From Psychromonas sp. psych-6C06 (GTDB lineage: Bacteria > Pseudomonadota > Gammaproteobacteria > Enterobacterales > Psychromonadaceae), in contig NZ_PIZM01000006.1 in the NCBI RefSeq assembly GCF_002835465.1, positions 124,001 to 188,000 of the forward strand: a stretch of 64,000 nt of DNA, given 5' to 3'. A model generated the notes under the pieces. It had not been told where the DNA came from. It worked only from the letters and a program-made list of their open reading frames with translations, and did not search any database. Shown piece after piece: positions 47,448 through 55,861 of the stretch (within the stretch, counting starts at the first letter, position 1; every line of letters begins with the position of its first letter). The position numbers were made by a program, and so were the translations under genes.

Positions 47448-47472
47448 AAAAGGCAACGTAGTCGTTGCCTTT
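47448..47472 (-). terminator. Terminator of leuA
   Basis: AAAAGGCAACG (47448-47458) and CGTTGCCTTT (47463-47472) with a 4-base loop, giving a T-run on the minus strand. Confidence 0.8.
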
Positions 47473-47500
47473 ATTGATTATTTACATATGCCAGAGGTGT

Positions 47501-49060
47501 TTACACTTGCTCAGTTTGCAAACGTTGTTTCTTTTGCAACTCGACCTCTTTAGCTAAGTGTATATGGTTCATTACATGTACTAGTGCGAGTGCTGAAGAC
47601 TCAATAATATCTGTTGATAAGCCGATGCCGTGGAATTTTTGCCCTTTGTAAGAAGCGACAATATCTACTTGCCCTAAAGCATCTTTACCTTCACCTTTAC
47701 CGCTTATTTTATAAGAGTCCATGGTGATATCAAGGCCCGATATACGCATTAAACATTGGTAAGCTGCATCGATAGGGCCGTTTCCAGTGGCCGCTTCAAC
47801 GACTTTATCTTCTTCACCTATCTGCATGCTAACTGTTGCCGTTGCCACTAAGCCAGAGCCAGACAATACGCTAATATTTTCCAACTTATAGAACTCTGGT
47901 TCACTATTTACTTGATTAAAGAACATCAGTGCTTCTAAATCGTAATCAAACACCTGTCCTTTTTTATCGGCAAGCTCAAGGAAGCTACTGTATAGCTCTT
48001 CCATGTCGAAGTCTTCGTCACGGTATCCGAGCTCTTGCATGCGATGTTGGATCACATGGCGACCTGAGCGTGAAGTTAGGTTTAATTTATTGGTTAATAG
48101 GCCGACACTTTCAGGTGTCATGATCTCATAGGTATTTTGCGATTTTAATACCCCATCTTGGTGGATGCCTGAAGAGTGAGAAAAGGCATTGGCGCCAACA
48201 ATCGCTTTATTCGATTGAATCGGCATGTTACATAACTGGCTTACTAATTGGCTAGTACGTGAAATTTCAACCGGGTTAATATTGGTCGTAAAGCCCATTT
48301 TCGCTTTACGAGTCGCTAGAATCATTGCGACCTCTTCCAACGAACAGTTTCCTGCGCGCTCGCCGATACCATTCATCGTACATTCAATTTGACGCGCCCC
48401 GTTTTCAACGGCGGTAATAGAGTTAGCAACCGACATACCTAAGTCGTCATGACAATGTACCGAGATAACGGCTTGGTCGATGTTAGGGACGCGATCAAAT
48501 AAGGTTTTGATGATGCCTCCAAACTCACTTGGAATGGTGTAACCCACTGTATCGGGAATATTAATCGTGCGTGCGCCCGCTTTAATCGCTTCTTCTACCA
48601 TGCGACATAAATTATCAATCGGCGTACGTCCGGCATCTTCACAGGAGAACTCAACATCATCGGTTAAGTTACGTGCGTATTTAACAGCATTAACGGCCAT
48701 CTCTAATACATCATCAAAGCTGCGTTTTAATTTGCTTTCAACGTGAATCGTAGAGGTTGAAATAAAGGTATGAATACGAAATGCGTCGGCCACTTTTAAG
48801 GCTTGTGCGGCTGCGTCGATATCTTTTGGCAATGCGCGAGAAAGGGCACAAACACGGCTGTTTTTAATCTCTTGAGCAATGGTTTGCACCGACTCGAAAT
48901 CACCGGGTGATGAGATAGGGAAACCTACTTCCATAATATCTACACCTAAGCGCTCAAGAGCGAATGCGATCTGTAGTTTCTCTTTGACCGTTAGGCTCGC
49001 GCTAAGCGCTTGTTCACCATCACGTAAGGTGGTATCGAAAATTAAAACTTGATCTGACAT
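47501..49060 (-). CDS. leuA: 2-Isopropylmalate synthase
   Basis: First committed step of leucine synthesis, condensing acetyl-CoA with 2-ketoisovalerate. [14 protein letters not shown] near the N-terminus and [15 protein letters not shown] carry the metal and catalytic residues; the C-terminal LeuA allosteric domain ([18 protein letters not shown]) is present. It starts at ATG 49060 ([11 protein letters not shown]). The gene is preceded by a leader peptide and attenuator. leuB, leuC and leuD do not follow: after the terminator comes gloC. Confidence 0.96.
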   Translation of the reverse strand: MSDQVLIFDTTLRDGEQALSASLTVKEKLQIAFALERLGVDIMEVGFPISSPGDFESVQTIAQEIKNSRVCALSRALPKDIDAAAQALKVADAFRIHTFISTSTIHVESKLKRSFDDVLEMAVNAVKYARNLTDDVEFSCEDAGRTPIDNLCRMVEEAIKAGARTINIPDTVGYTIPSEFGGIIKTLFDRVPNIDQAVISVHCHDDLGMSVANSITAVENGARQIECTMNGIGERAGNCSLEEVAMILATRKAKMGFTTNINPVEISRTSQLVSQLCNMPIQSNKAIVGANAFSHSSGIHQDGVLKSQNTYEIMTPESVGLLTNKLNLTSRSGRHVIQHRMQELGYRDEDFDMEELYSSFLELADKKGQVFDYDLEALMFFNQVNSEPEFYKLENISVLSGSGLVATATVSMQIGEEDKVVEAATGNGPIDAAYQCLMRISGLDITMDSYKISGKGEGKDALGQVDIVASYKGQKFHGIGLSTDIIESSALALVHVMNHIHLAKEVELQKKQRLQTEQV

Positions 49061-49103
49061 AAGCATTCCCTCTTTTATTCATATCGTCATTATGTATAGG
49101 TAT

Positions 49104-49130
49104 AAAAAAACCCGCGGCAGATGCGGGTTT
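49104..49130 (-). promoter_or_regulatory. Transcription attenuator of leuA
   Basis: On the minus strand AAACCCGC (49130-49123) pairs with GCGGGTTT (49115-49108) and runs into T residues to 49104, forming an intrinsic terminator between the leader peptide and leuA. This is the layout of classical leucine attenuation. Confidence 0.85.
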
Positions 49131-49148
49131 ATAGCGTGTTAATTGATG

Positions 49149-49223
49149 TTAGTACGGCACGCTTAACCCATTTATTATGGGTAAGTGTAGTAAAGCTGAT
49201 AATCGCACAATGATAGAACCCAT
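49149..49223 (-). CDS. leuL: leu operon leader peptide
   Basis: A 24-residue frame, MGSIIVRLSALLHLPIINGL then SVPY, placed between the promoter and the attenuator of leuA. It contains five leucine codons, four of them close together (TTA, TTA, CTA, TTA), like the control codons of E. coli LeuL. Charged leucyl-tRNA would let the ribosome pass and the terminator at 49104-49130 form. Confidence 0.82.
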   Translation of the reverse strand: MGSIIVRLSALLHLPIINGLSVPY

Positions 49224-49255
49224 CAATTAATCTCAAAATTAGTTAATTGCATCTA

Positions 49256-49284
49256 ATAATTACGCTTTTTAGTAAATGCGTCAA
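49256..49284 (-). promoter_or_regulatory. Probable sigma-70 promoter of leuL-leuA
   Basis: On the minus strand TTGACG (49284-49279), a 17-base spacer, then AATTAT (49261-49256), about 30 bases upstream of the leader peptide ATG. Confidence 0.55.
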
Positions 49285-49373
49285 GCGCTTATTGGGATTA
49301 AACAAGGCGTTGCCATGCAAGTCACTTTAATGTGATACTGAGCAGGTAAACAAATAAAATAGATAGGAAAATG

Positions 49374-49829
49374 ATGGCTAAATATAACAAACCAGCGCAA
49401 CAACAGTTACGTGAGACACTGACCGAACTGCAATATGCAGTGACTCAAGAGGAAGCTACCGAGCCTGCGTTTAACAACCATTATTGGGATAATCAGCAAC
49501 AGGGTATTTATGTTGATATTGTTTCAGGAGAACCGCTATTTAGCTCTCTGGATAAATATGATTCTCACTGTGGCTGGCCAAGTTTCACCAAGCCACTCGA
49601 AGCGCAATTAATCAGCGAAAAAGTGGACAACCGTTTATTTGCAACTCGTACTGAAGTGAGAAGTAGTTTTGCTGATTCACATCTGGGCCATGTATTTGAA
49701 GATGGTCCGACTGAAACGGGCGGACTGCGTTACTGTATCAACTCTGCTTCGTTGAAATTTATTGCTGTCGATGAGATGGAAAAATCAGGTTATGGCGAGT
49801 TGTTAGCCTTATTTAAAGACCATCAATAA
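49374..49829 (+). CDS. msrB: Peptide methionine-R-sulfoxide reductase
   Basis: Repairs methionine-R-sulfoxide in proteins. [34 protein letters not shown] and [13 protein letters not shown] carry the fold and the catalytic cysteine (C122 from 49371). The CxxC pairs that bind structural zinc in many MsrB proteins are absent. I choose the second of two tandem ATG codons (49374) because AGGA then has a workable spacing. Its end overlaps the convergent GNAT gene by 21 bases. Confidence 0.92.
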   Translation: MAKYNKPAQQQLRETLTELQYAVTQEEATEPAFNNHYWDNQQQGIYVDIVSGEPLFSSLDKYDSHCGWPSFTKPLEAQLISEKVDNRLFATRTEVRSSFADSHLGHVFEDGPTETGGLRYCINSASLKFIAVDEMEKSGYGELLALFKDHQ

Positions 49830-50231
49830 AAGTGGCTGACGCTCGACATAATGGCAAAAGCGTTGTTGTATTCCTTCTGGGGCATCTTCTTGAGCTAAAT
49901 ATTTAAAGCCTAATTGTAAATAAAAGTGCGCAAGGTGTGGATAAGGAAAACAATAAATGGGTTGTTTTTGTTGTTTTAAAAGCTGACTGACCAGTTGGCT
50001 TGCATAACCTTGATGCTGATAGTCAGGATCACAAGCCACACCAGTTAATAGTTGTTGTTGATCAACGTTTTTTATTTTTGCGCTACAAATAATCTGTTGC
50101 TGTGATTTGAGTATAAAAACCGCTTCATTTTTAGATGCTACCCCTTTTTTATACACACGCTTATAAAATTGATTAACCAGCGGGAATTTTATTTTTTCTA
50201 ATTCAATAAACTGGCAACTTGAATCTGTCAT
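49809..50231 (-). CDS. GNAT-family acetyltransferase
   Basis: A 140-residue single-domain N-acetyltransferase. The acetyl-CoA loop is [18 protein letters not shown] (Q/RxxGxG/A type), preceded by LLTGVACDP and followed by [11 protein letters not shown]. The substrate cannot be told from sequence. It ends inside the msrB 3' end. Confidence 0.8.
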   Translation of the reverse strand: MTDSSCQFIELEKIKFPLVNQFYKRVYKKGVASKNEAVFILKSQQQIICSAKIKNVDQQQLLTGVACDPDYQHQGYASQLVSQLLKQQKQPIYCFPYPHLAHFYLQLGFKYLAQEDAPEGIQQRFCHYVERQPLLLMVFK

Positions 50232-50297
50232 TCTCTTCCTAATATTATTGTCAATTTGATTAATCTTAATCGGTTAATACTAGATTGCTCAGCACAT

Positions 50298-50340
50298 TAA
50301 CCTGTAATATTGCTCAGTTATTGAGTGGATTTGGTATAAG
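50298..50340 (+). repeat. Dispersed repeat family B, terminal fragment
   Basis: TCAGTTATT and AGTGGATTTG plus TATAAG align with 53152-53194, the right end of family B. The rest of the element is missing. Confidence 0.6.
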
Positions 50341-50370
50341 CTAAGCACGCTATTTTTATAAGGTACAATC

Positions 50371-51426
50371 ATGATAGAAACTCATTGCTCTCTCAAGTCA
50401 TTTAATAGTTTTGCGATTGAAGCGCAGGCTGAACAGCTTTTTCACCTCACATCGCGTAGCCAGTTTCCGGCATTAATCACGCATATAAAACAAGCCAAGC
50501 AACAAAATATGCCGATCCTGATATTAGGCGGAGGAAGCAATGTTCTGTTTTGTGAAGATTTTGCAGGGCTAATTATTAAAGTCGAATTATTAGGTGTCGA
50601 CATCACCGAGACAGCGCATGATTTTCATTTGTGCGTTGGCGCAGGGGAAAACTGGCACCAATTAGTTAGCGATTGTATTGATAAAGGTATGGATGGATTA
50701 GAAAATCTCGCACTCATTCCCGGTGTTGTTGGTGCTGCACCTGTGCAAAATATTGGCGCTTATGGCAGCGAATTTAAGGACTTTTGTCAATCGGTAGAAT
50801 ATATCGACCTTGCTAGCGGTGAAGTGCAGACGCTTAATCGTGAACAATGCTTATTTGGCTACCGTGATAGTATTTTTAAAACAACTGCATTTAAAAACGC
50901 ACTGATCACACAAGTGCAATTAACACTGAGCAAACAATGGCAACCGCAAAGCCGTTATGGTGCGCTTAATGATTTAGATAAAACACAACCCGTGACCGCT
51001 AAACAAATCTACCAGTCGGTATGTGAGATCCGCAGTACTAAATTACCTGATCCAGCTTTATTAGGTAATGCAGGTAGCTTCTTTAAAAACCCAGTGGTGA
51101 AAAAAGAGCTCGCAGATGCTTTGCTATCTGCGCATTCGACAATGCCACATTATCCACAACCAAACGGTGACGTGAAGTTAGCTGCGGGTTGGTTGATTGA
51201 TCAAGCCAACTTAAAAGGCCATCAAATCGGTGGCGCCGCGGTACATCAACAACAAGCACTGGTATTAGTAAACCGAGGAGAGGCTATCGCTGCTGACATC
51301 ATCCAATTGGCTGCATTTGTACGTGATACTGTTAAACAGAAGTTCGATGTTGAATTAGCACATGAAGTGCGTTTTATTGGCGCACAGGGAGAAACAAACT
51401 TAGCAGAGGTATTAGCGAATGTCTGA
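50371..51426 (+). CDS. murB: UDP-N-acetylenolpyruvoylglucosamine reductase
   Basis: FAD enzyme that completes UDP-MurNAc. N-terminal LKSFNSFAIEAQA, PILILGGGSNVLF (FAD loop), LIPGVVGAAPVQNIGAYG, YRDSIFK, and LGNAGSFFKNP with the catalytic serine. The length of 351 residues indicates the type I enzyme. It overlaps birA by 8 bases, as in many gammaproteobacteria. Confidence 0.96.
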   Translation: MIETHCSLKSFNSFAIEAQAEQLFHLTSRSQFPALITHIKQAKQQNMPILILGGGSNVLFCEDFAGLIIKVELLGVDITETAHDFHLCVGAGENWHQLVSDCIDKGMDGLENLALIPGVVGAAPVQNIGAYGSEFKDFCQSVEYIDLASGEVQTLNREQCLFGYRDSIFKTTAFKNALITQVQLTLSKQWQPQSRYGALNDLDKTQPVTAKQIYQSVCEIRSTKLPDPALLGNAGSFFKNPVVKKELADALLSAHSTMPHYPQPNGDVKLAAGWLIDQANLKGHQIGGAAVHQQQALVLVNRGEAIAADIIQLAAFVRDTVKQKFDVELAHEVRFIGAQGETNLAEVLANV

Positions 51427-52384
51427 GCTTAATGAACAGGGTAATAAATTACTCGCACTCCTTGCCGATGGTGAGTTTCACTCGGGTGAAAAAATTGGTG
51501 AGCTACTTGGTGTTTCGCGGACCTCTGTTAATAACTATATTAAAGGCTTACAAGAGATAGGCTTAGATATTTATAAGGTCCCAGGGCGTGGTTATCAAAG
51601 CGCTAGCCCAATTGATCTACTAAACGAGAAAGTGGTACGCGCCTTAAGTCGCTCTCAGCTCGTGAAGGTTGAACAAATTCTTGATTCAACCAATCAATGG
51701 TTACTCGATAAAATTCCCAATGTCCGAAATGGGCAGACCTGTATCGCCGAGTACCAATTAGCAGGAAGAGGCCGACGCGGTCGAACTTGGGTCTCTCCCT
51801 TTGCATCACACCTTTATTTTTCCTATTACTGGCGATTTGATGCGGGCATCGAAAAGTTATCTGGGTTGAGTCTGCTGGTGGGTATCGCAACCGTTAACGC
51901 ACTTGAAAAAATAGGCATTCAAGGTGTCTCTTTAAAGTGGCCTAATGATCTTTATTTTGAAGGCAAAAAGTTAGCAGGTATTTTAATTGAACTTAACGCA
52001 CAGGCAAACGAAGCTTGTCATACCGTTATCGGTATCGGTATTAACGTACGCATGCCACCTGAACAAGCAAAGTTGATTGACCAGCCATGGGTAGACTTAA
52101 CCAGTTTAAGTCGTGAAAAGATCGATCGTAATTTATTAAGTGCGACACTTATTTTAGAGTTGCAAAAACTAATGCCTGAATATGAGAAGAGAGGGCTAAA
52201 ACCTTATATCGAGCGATGGTTAGCATTAGATTATTTTCTTGATAAACCGGTTAACGTCTTGCTCGCAGAAACACAAAAAGCAGGTATTTGTCGCGGAATT
52301 GATGAGGCCGGTGCCTTGCTGTTAGAGGTTGATGGAAAGGTAGAAACCTATATCGGCGGTGAAGTTTCACTACGTTTAGCCTGA
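51419..52384 (+). CDS. birA: Biotin-protein ligase/biotin operon repressor
   Basis: Attaches biotin to carboxylases and represses biotin genes. The N-terminal winged helix (GEKIGELLGVSRTSVNNYIKGL) is present, so it is a repressor-type BirA. The catalytic loop is AGRGRRGRTWVSPF, then SLKWPNDLYFEGKKLAGILIE. The length of 321 residues matches E. coli. Confidence 0.95.
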   Translation: MSELNEQGNKLLALLADGEFHSGEKIGELLGVSRTSVNNYIKGLQEIGLDIYKVPGRGYQSASPIDLLNEKVVRALSRSQLVKVEQILDSTNQWLLDKIPNVRNGQTCIAEYQLAGRGRRGRTWVSPFASHLYFSYYWRFDAGIEKLSGLSLLVGIATVNALEKIGIQGVSLKWPNDLYFEGKKLAGILIELNAQANEACHTVIGIGINVRMPPEQAKLIDQPWVDLTSLSREKIDRNLLSATLILELQKLMPEYEKRGLKPYIERWLALDYFLDKPVNVLLAETQKAGICRGIDEAGALLLEVDGKVETYIGGEVSLRLA

Positions 52385-52471
52385 TGTAGCCTATAAATAG
52401 ACAAAAAATAAGCGCATTGTTTTCTTTTTGAGCATTCAAACAAAAAGATGTAAATAAAGCTTAATAAAGGC

Positions 52472-52500
52472 TTGCAAGGTTTCCAGAACTTCTCTATTAT
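52472..52500 (+). promoter_or_regulatory. Promoter of the tRNA cluster
   Basis: TTGCAA at 52472-52477, a 17-base spacer and TATTAT at 52495-52500, 18 bases before the tRNA-Thr. A GC-containing stretch (CACCGC) follows the -10. Confidence 0.75.
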
Positions 52501-52518
52501 TCACCGCACTTAGACGGC

Positions 52519-52594
<76 letters not shown>

Positions 52595-52604
52595 TTTAAG
52601 TCTA

Positions 52605-52688
<84 letters not shown>

Positions 52689-52723
52689 TATTCTACTCAC
52701 TTGCCACAGTGAGAAAAGTAAAT

Positions 52724-52747
52724 AACAATGCCAAAGCATTGTTTTTT
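52724..52747 (+). terminator. Terminator-like hairpin inside the tRNA cluster
   Basis: AACAATGC (52724-52731), CAAA loop, GCATTGTT (52736-52743) and a run of T to 52747, between tRNA-Tyr and tRNA-Gly. Confidence 0.65.
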
Positions 52748-52767
52748 GCTTTTAGATGCACCTTAAA

Positions 52768-52842
52768 GCGGGCATCGTATAATGGCTATTACTCCAGCCT
52801 TCCAAGCTGATAATGCGGGTTCGATTCCCGCTGCCCGCTCCA
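52768..52842 (+). tRNA. tRNA-Gly (anticodon TCC)
   Basis: Acceptor GCGGGCA pairs with TGCCCGC; the anticodon loop CTTCCAA gives TCC; T arm GTTCGATTC; encoded CCA. It corresponds to glyT. Confidence 0.96.
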
Positions 52843-52857
52843 AGTTTTACATCTATT

Positions 52858-52884
52858 AAATCAACCTTTTACGGTTGATTTTTT
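52858..52884 (+). terminator. Terminator of the tRNA cluster
   Basis: AAATCAACC (52858-52866) and GGTTGATTT (52873-52881) with T-run to 52884, 16 bases after tRNA-Gly. Confidence 0.88.
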
Positions 52885-53027
52885 CGTTTCTGGCATCTAG
52901 TAAAATTCATTGGCGGGGTTGTGAATACTTGCCGCACGCACTACTTTCTCCATTTCTATTGCTCGCTTTCCACTACAGCTTCAAAAATTATTTCATCTGT
53001 TTTTATCTATTCGTGTTGGAAAATGAA

Positions 53028-53195
53028 ATAATACCAATTCCATTAATATAGTGATCAAATATTACGTAGGAAAAAGGAGTTAGTTCAAGGCGAAAATTGA
53101 TGCAAATGGTTGTTCCCTTTACGATATTTTTAACGCTGAAATAGCTTCTTTTAACCAGTAAGATTGATCAGTTATTTAGTGGATTTGCTATAAGT
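53028..53195 (+). repeat. Dispersed repeat family B, longest copy
   Basis: Runs from TAATACCAAT to GGATTTGCTATAAG. It shares AGTTCAAGGCGAAA (53082-53095) and GTTCCCTTTACGATA (53112-53126) with the inverted copy at 27871-28015, and its right end with 50298-50340. It fills most of the gap between the tRNA cluster and the metal transporter gene; the remaining 52885-53027 shows nothing recognisable. Confidence 0.8.
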
Positions 53196-53214
53196 AGCTG
53201 CTCCCACTTTTGCA

Positions 53215-54447
53215 TTATTCAAAAAACCAATGATACCCATAACCAACTACAAAGGCTGGAATGGCAGAGTAAAAGGTGGCAACTAAAGCTGCTTTGGGCA
53301 CTAACGCTATTGCAGGGAATAATGCATCGCCATCATTAGAAATAGAATTAGATAGTTGCGCCGATAAAGGCACTGCTCCGGAAATATATAAACTTGTCAC
53401 CAGTATTTGAGGACCACAACCGGGCAATAATCCAACTAGAACGCCTACGAATGGCATCCAAATACCTAACCCTGAAAATAAAAGTGGTAAATCGATAGCA
53501 CTAAAGTGGATGCTCATCTCAAAGATAAGAAAAGCCACCACCACCCATGCGCTAACAAAGTTGGTAACTTGAGCCGCTTTTTGTAGCGGATGCGCATTTG
53601 CGATTTCATTATCCTCTGAGACCACAGATTGATAATCGTGTATCTCTTTGGTGAGCGCCCATAAAAATAAACAAGTAATAATAAAGACGCAACCAACCCA
53701 TTCAATGGTTAAATCTGGCAAGGCGAATAAATTATTTACTTCAACTTGAAAAGAGCCCAGTAACGCCACAATGACCACGGGTACAATTAATAATTTCCAA
53801 AAATACCCTTGCAAATTAATCGCCGATTGTTGCATTTCATTGATCGAGTTATCACTATTGGCGGATAAAGGTGTTGTTATTGATTGGTGCGCTTTTGTTT
53901 CACCTTCATCTGGGCGTAAAAAATTATCGGTATGCAGCTGATTAACCATCCAACCTGAAACCGCGCCAACAACAATGCCGACCAATACCACTGAAAAGCC
54001 AACACTAGGGGTGCTTGCAAGCAGTAAAAAAGCCGCATCGCCCATGGTTGAAGTTAACACCGCGACCATCGCGCCAAACCCCACTCGACCACTGATAAAC
54101 TGAGTGGTAACAATAATTGCCCCACCACAGCCTGGTAGTGCGCCTAATAAAGATGCAAAAAGCACCTGATAATTACGAGAGCCATGATACAAAGTTGTTA
54201 GCTTGTTGGTCTTGCTTATCCAAGCTGATAAATAATGGTAAATAAGTAAGGTAGATGCAACGTAAGCAGACACTGCCCAAAACGCATCGGATAACGTTGT
54301 CACGGTTATTTCACGCGTTGGCTCAAAGGTGATTAAAACTAATAGCAGAGTCGGTAGTAACATTCGCTTGTATTTAAAGGTAAATTGCGTACTTTTCTGG
54401 TCATTCGGATAGGGGAGAAATTTGAAAAACAGATATGGGCTATTCAT
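53215..54447 (-). CDS. Putative metal transporter (PF11449/ArsP_2-like family)
   Basis: A polytopic inner-membrane protein (about 10 segments) with two related half-repeats: GALPGCGGAIIVTTQFISGRVGFGAMVAVLTSTMGDAAFLL and VGLLPGCGPQILVTSLYISGAVPLSAQLSNSISNDGDALFPAI. The PGCG motifs are typical of the family annotated as putative manganese transporters (PF11449); transport of a divalent metal is inferred. ATG 54447 has AAGG 7 bases upstream; a longer frame to 54513 would run over the Fur-like boxes and is rejected. The Fur-like sites imply iron-responsive control. Confidence 0.72.
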   Translation of the reverse strand: MNSPYLFFKFLPYPNDQKSTQFTFKYKRMLLPTLLLVLITFEPTREITVTTLSDAFWAVSAYVASTLLIYHYLSAWISKTNKLTTLYHGSRNYQVLFASLLGALPGCGGAIIVTTQFISGRVGFGAMVAVLTSTMGDAAFLLLASTPSVGFSVVLVGIVVGAVSGWMVNQLHTDNFLRPDEGETKAHQSITTPLSANSDNSINEMQQSAINLQGYFWKLLIVPVVIVALLGSFQVEVNNLFALPDLTIEWVGCVFIITCLFLWALTKEIHDYQSVVSEDNEIANAHPLQKAAQVTNFVSAWVVVAFLIFEMSIHFSAIDLPLLFSGLGIWMPFVGVLVGLLPGCGPQILVTSLYISGAVPLSAQLSNSISNDGDALFPAIALVPKAALVATFYSAIPAFVVGYGYHWFFE

Positions 54448-54464
54448 AATACAACCTTGTAAAT

Positions 54465-54483
54465 GATAATGATTACCATTACG
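54465..54483. promoter_or_regulatory. Fur-like box 1
   Basis: GATAATGATTACCATTACG agrees with the 19-base Fur consensus GATAATGATAATCATTATC at 15 positions. It lies 18 bases upstream of the transporter ATG. Confidence 0.65.
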
Positions 54484-54498
54484 ATAGTTTGTAAGTTG

Positions 54499-54517
54499 AG
54501 AAATGACAATCATTATT
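54499..54517. promoter_or_regulatory. Fur-like box 2
   Basis: Agrees with the Fur consensus at 14 of 19 positions, with the full half AATCATTAT. It is 28 bases before the DUF4250 ATG, so one or both boxes may control both divergent genes. Confidence 0.6.
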
Positions 54518-54544
54518 TATTAAAATATATAAAGAGAGGTAGAA

Positions 54545-54742
54545 ATGTTCTTATCCGAGTTTGAAAAAATGGATTCAGTCATACTAGTCAGCATTGTTAA
54601 TATGAAACTACGAAATGAGTTTAATGGCCAACTTGATGACTTCGCAAAAACTTATGCGATTGATGAGCAACATCTTGTCGATAAGCTTGCAGGAGCCGGT
54701 TTTATCTATCATCAACAACTTGGTCGATTGATTGCTAAGTGA
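54545..54742 (+). CDS. DUF4250 protein
   Basis: A 65-residue soluble protein whose start FEKMDSVILVSIVNMKLRNEF matches the DUF4250 family. The function is unknown. AGAGAGG gives a good ribosome site. It is divergent from the putative metal transporter across two Fur-like boxes, which links it tentatively to metal homeostasis. Confidence 0.75.
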   Translation: MFLSEFEKMDSVILVSIVNMKLRNEFNGQLDDFAKTYAIDEQHLVDKLAGAGFIYHQQLGRLIAK

Positions 54743-55195
54743 TGTTGTTTTAAATTAAGATCAAAATTTTTTAATCGTCCTGAGAAAACAGTGCATCGTC
54801 GCTTAGTGCTAGTGCGTGCTTGAATAGAGTAGTGTGTTGGCAGGGTAATACTGACCATATTCATTATTCATTATTCATTATTTGGTAGCACTGACGGACC
54901 CTTTCATCCGTGACGATAATACCTCTCGCAGAGAGTCATTCTTCAATAGCTCGGCAGCTCTGCGTAACCGATAATTTGTACAATATAATAAGAATATCCT
55001 GAATGGATATTTGCGTTTTTATTGGAAGGTTTCCACATAGCTAATGCGAAGGTTCTCTCCCTATAGATCAGATGCTTAGGCTAAAAAGAAAGCAACAGCC
55101 CTTAAATGACAAACTCAATTAAATGCAATTGATACTTGTTATCATTTGGGTGTTGTTATATTGTAACGTTTTATTGATTGTTACAAAGGTAAATT
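54743..55195. other. Gene-free spacer with a short tandem repeat
   Basis: 453 bases without a supported gene. At 54860-54881 there are three copies of a 7-base unit (TTCATTA). Small hairpins (e.g. GACGGA/TCCGTC-like near 54893-54913) are weak. The right end holds the Zur-like box. Confidence 0.5.
55151..55170 (+). promoter_or_regulatory. Zur-like box upstream of rpmE2
   Basis: GTTATATTGTAAC at 55155-55167 is a near-palindrome of the GTTATANTATAAC type bound by gammaproteobacterial Zur. It lies 29 bases before the rpmE2 ATG, and rpmE2/rpmJ2 are classical zinc-starvation genes. Confidence 0.65.
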
Positions 55196-55444
55196 ATGAA
55201 CAAAGATATTCACCCTAAATACCAACAGGTTGCATTTCACGATACATCTGTAGATAGCTATATTGTTGTCGGCTCAACACTGCAGACAGATAAAACAGTG
55301 GAGTTAAATGGTAAGGTTTACCCCTATTTTGCCATAGAGGTATCGAGCAAGTCTCACCCCTTTTATACGGGTAAGGAAAGTATTGCGACTCAAGATGGGC
55401 GTGTGGCTAAGTTTAATAATCGTTTTGGCAGTATTAAATCTTAG
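55196..55444 (+). CDS. rpmE2: Ribosomal protein L31 type B (zinc-independent)
   Basis: An 82-residue L31 paralogue with no cysteines, so it cannot hold the zinc of type A L31. [16 protein letters not shown] and [11 protein letters not shown] and [10 protein letters not shown] are the family blocks. It replaces zinc-bound L31 under zinc limitation, in keeping with the Zur-like site upstream. It is 8 bases before rpmJ2. Confidence 0.95.
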   Translation: MNKDIHPKYQQVAFHDTSVDSYIVVGSTLQTDKTVELNGKVYPYFAIEVSSKSHPFYTGKESIATQDGRVAKFNNRFGSIKS

Positions 55445-55452
55445 GATAAGTT

Positions 55453-55572
55453 CTGAAAGTATTAAGTTCATTAAAAAGTGCAAAAAATCGCCATCCAGAT
55501 TGCCAGATAGTGAGACGAAAAGGGAAGCTGTTTGTTATTTGTAAAAGTAACCCTCGCTTTAAAGCGAGATAA
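55453..55572 (+). CDS. rpmJ2: Ribosomal protein L36 type B, CTG start
   Basis: A 39-residue frame beginning at CTG: [20 protein letters not shown] and [19 protein letters not shown]. It matches YkgO-type L36 along its whole length; the second and fourth zinc ligands of type A L36 are missing. No ATG, GTG or TTG exists at the proper place; CTG 55453 aligns with the usual initiator Met and AGGA (55443-55446) has the right spacing. It must be co-transcribed with rpmE2. The rare start could lower its yield, or the start codon may have mutated recently. Confidence 0.85.
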   Translation: MKVLSSLKSAKNRHPDCQIVRRKGKLFVICKSNPRFKAR

Positions 55573-55861
55573 GGTTAAAAATTAACTCGTTGCTTTAATC
55601 CTTGTGACTGGGCTATGCCCTTCTTTGTCTTTTTGAGTTAAACCAAATGAAACAATATGATGTGAAGCTGTTATATAGTGGCTTCACCATTAAATCCATT
55701 TTATGCTTCTGGATGCAAACTAAGGATCGCTTTTTCTCGTCTTCTATTTTTCGGAATCAATAGATAATTGAACATCTCCTTTCACTGTATTCTGCACATG
55801 AACCACTACGAGATGCTTATATTACGTTAATATGATGATTCACCTCGGTTGAACAGTTCAA

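Noticed and set aside
53215..54513. Longer start for the metal transporter at 54513
   Set aside because: The extra 22 residues are encoded by the Fur-like boxes and lack hydrophobic or family features; ATG 54447 has a ribosome site.
54860..54881. Three tandem copies of TTCATTA as a possible CRISPR or iteron array
   Set aside because: Units are 7 bases and contiguous, with no spacers and no replication gene nearby.
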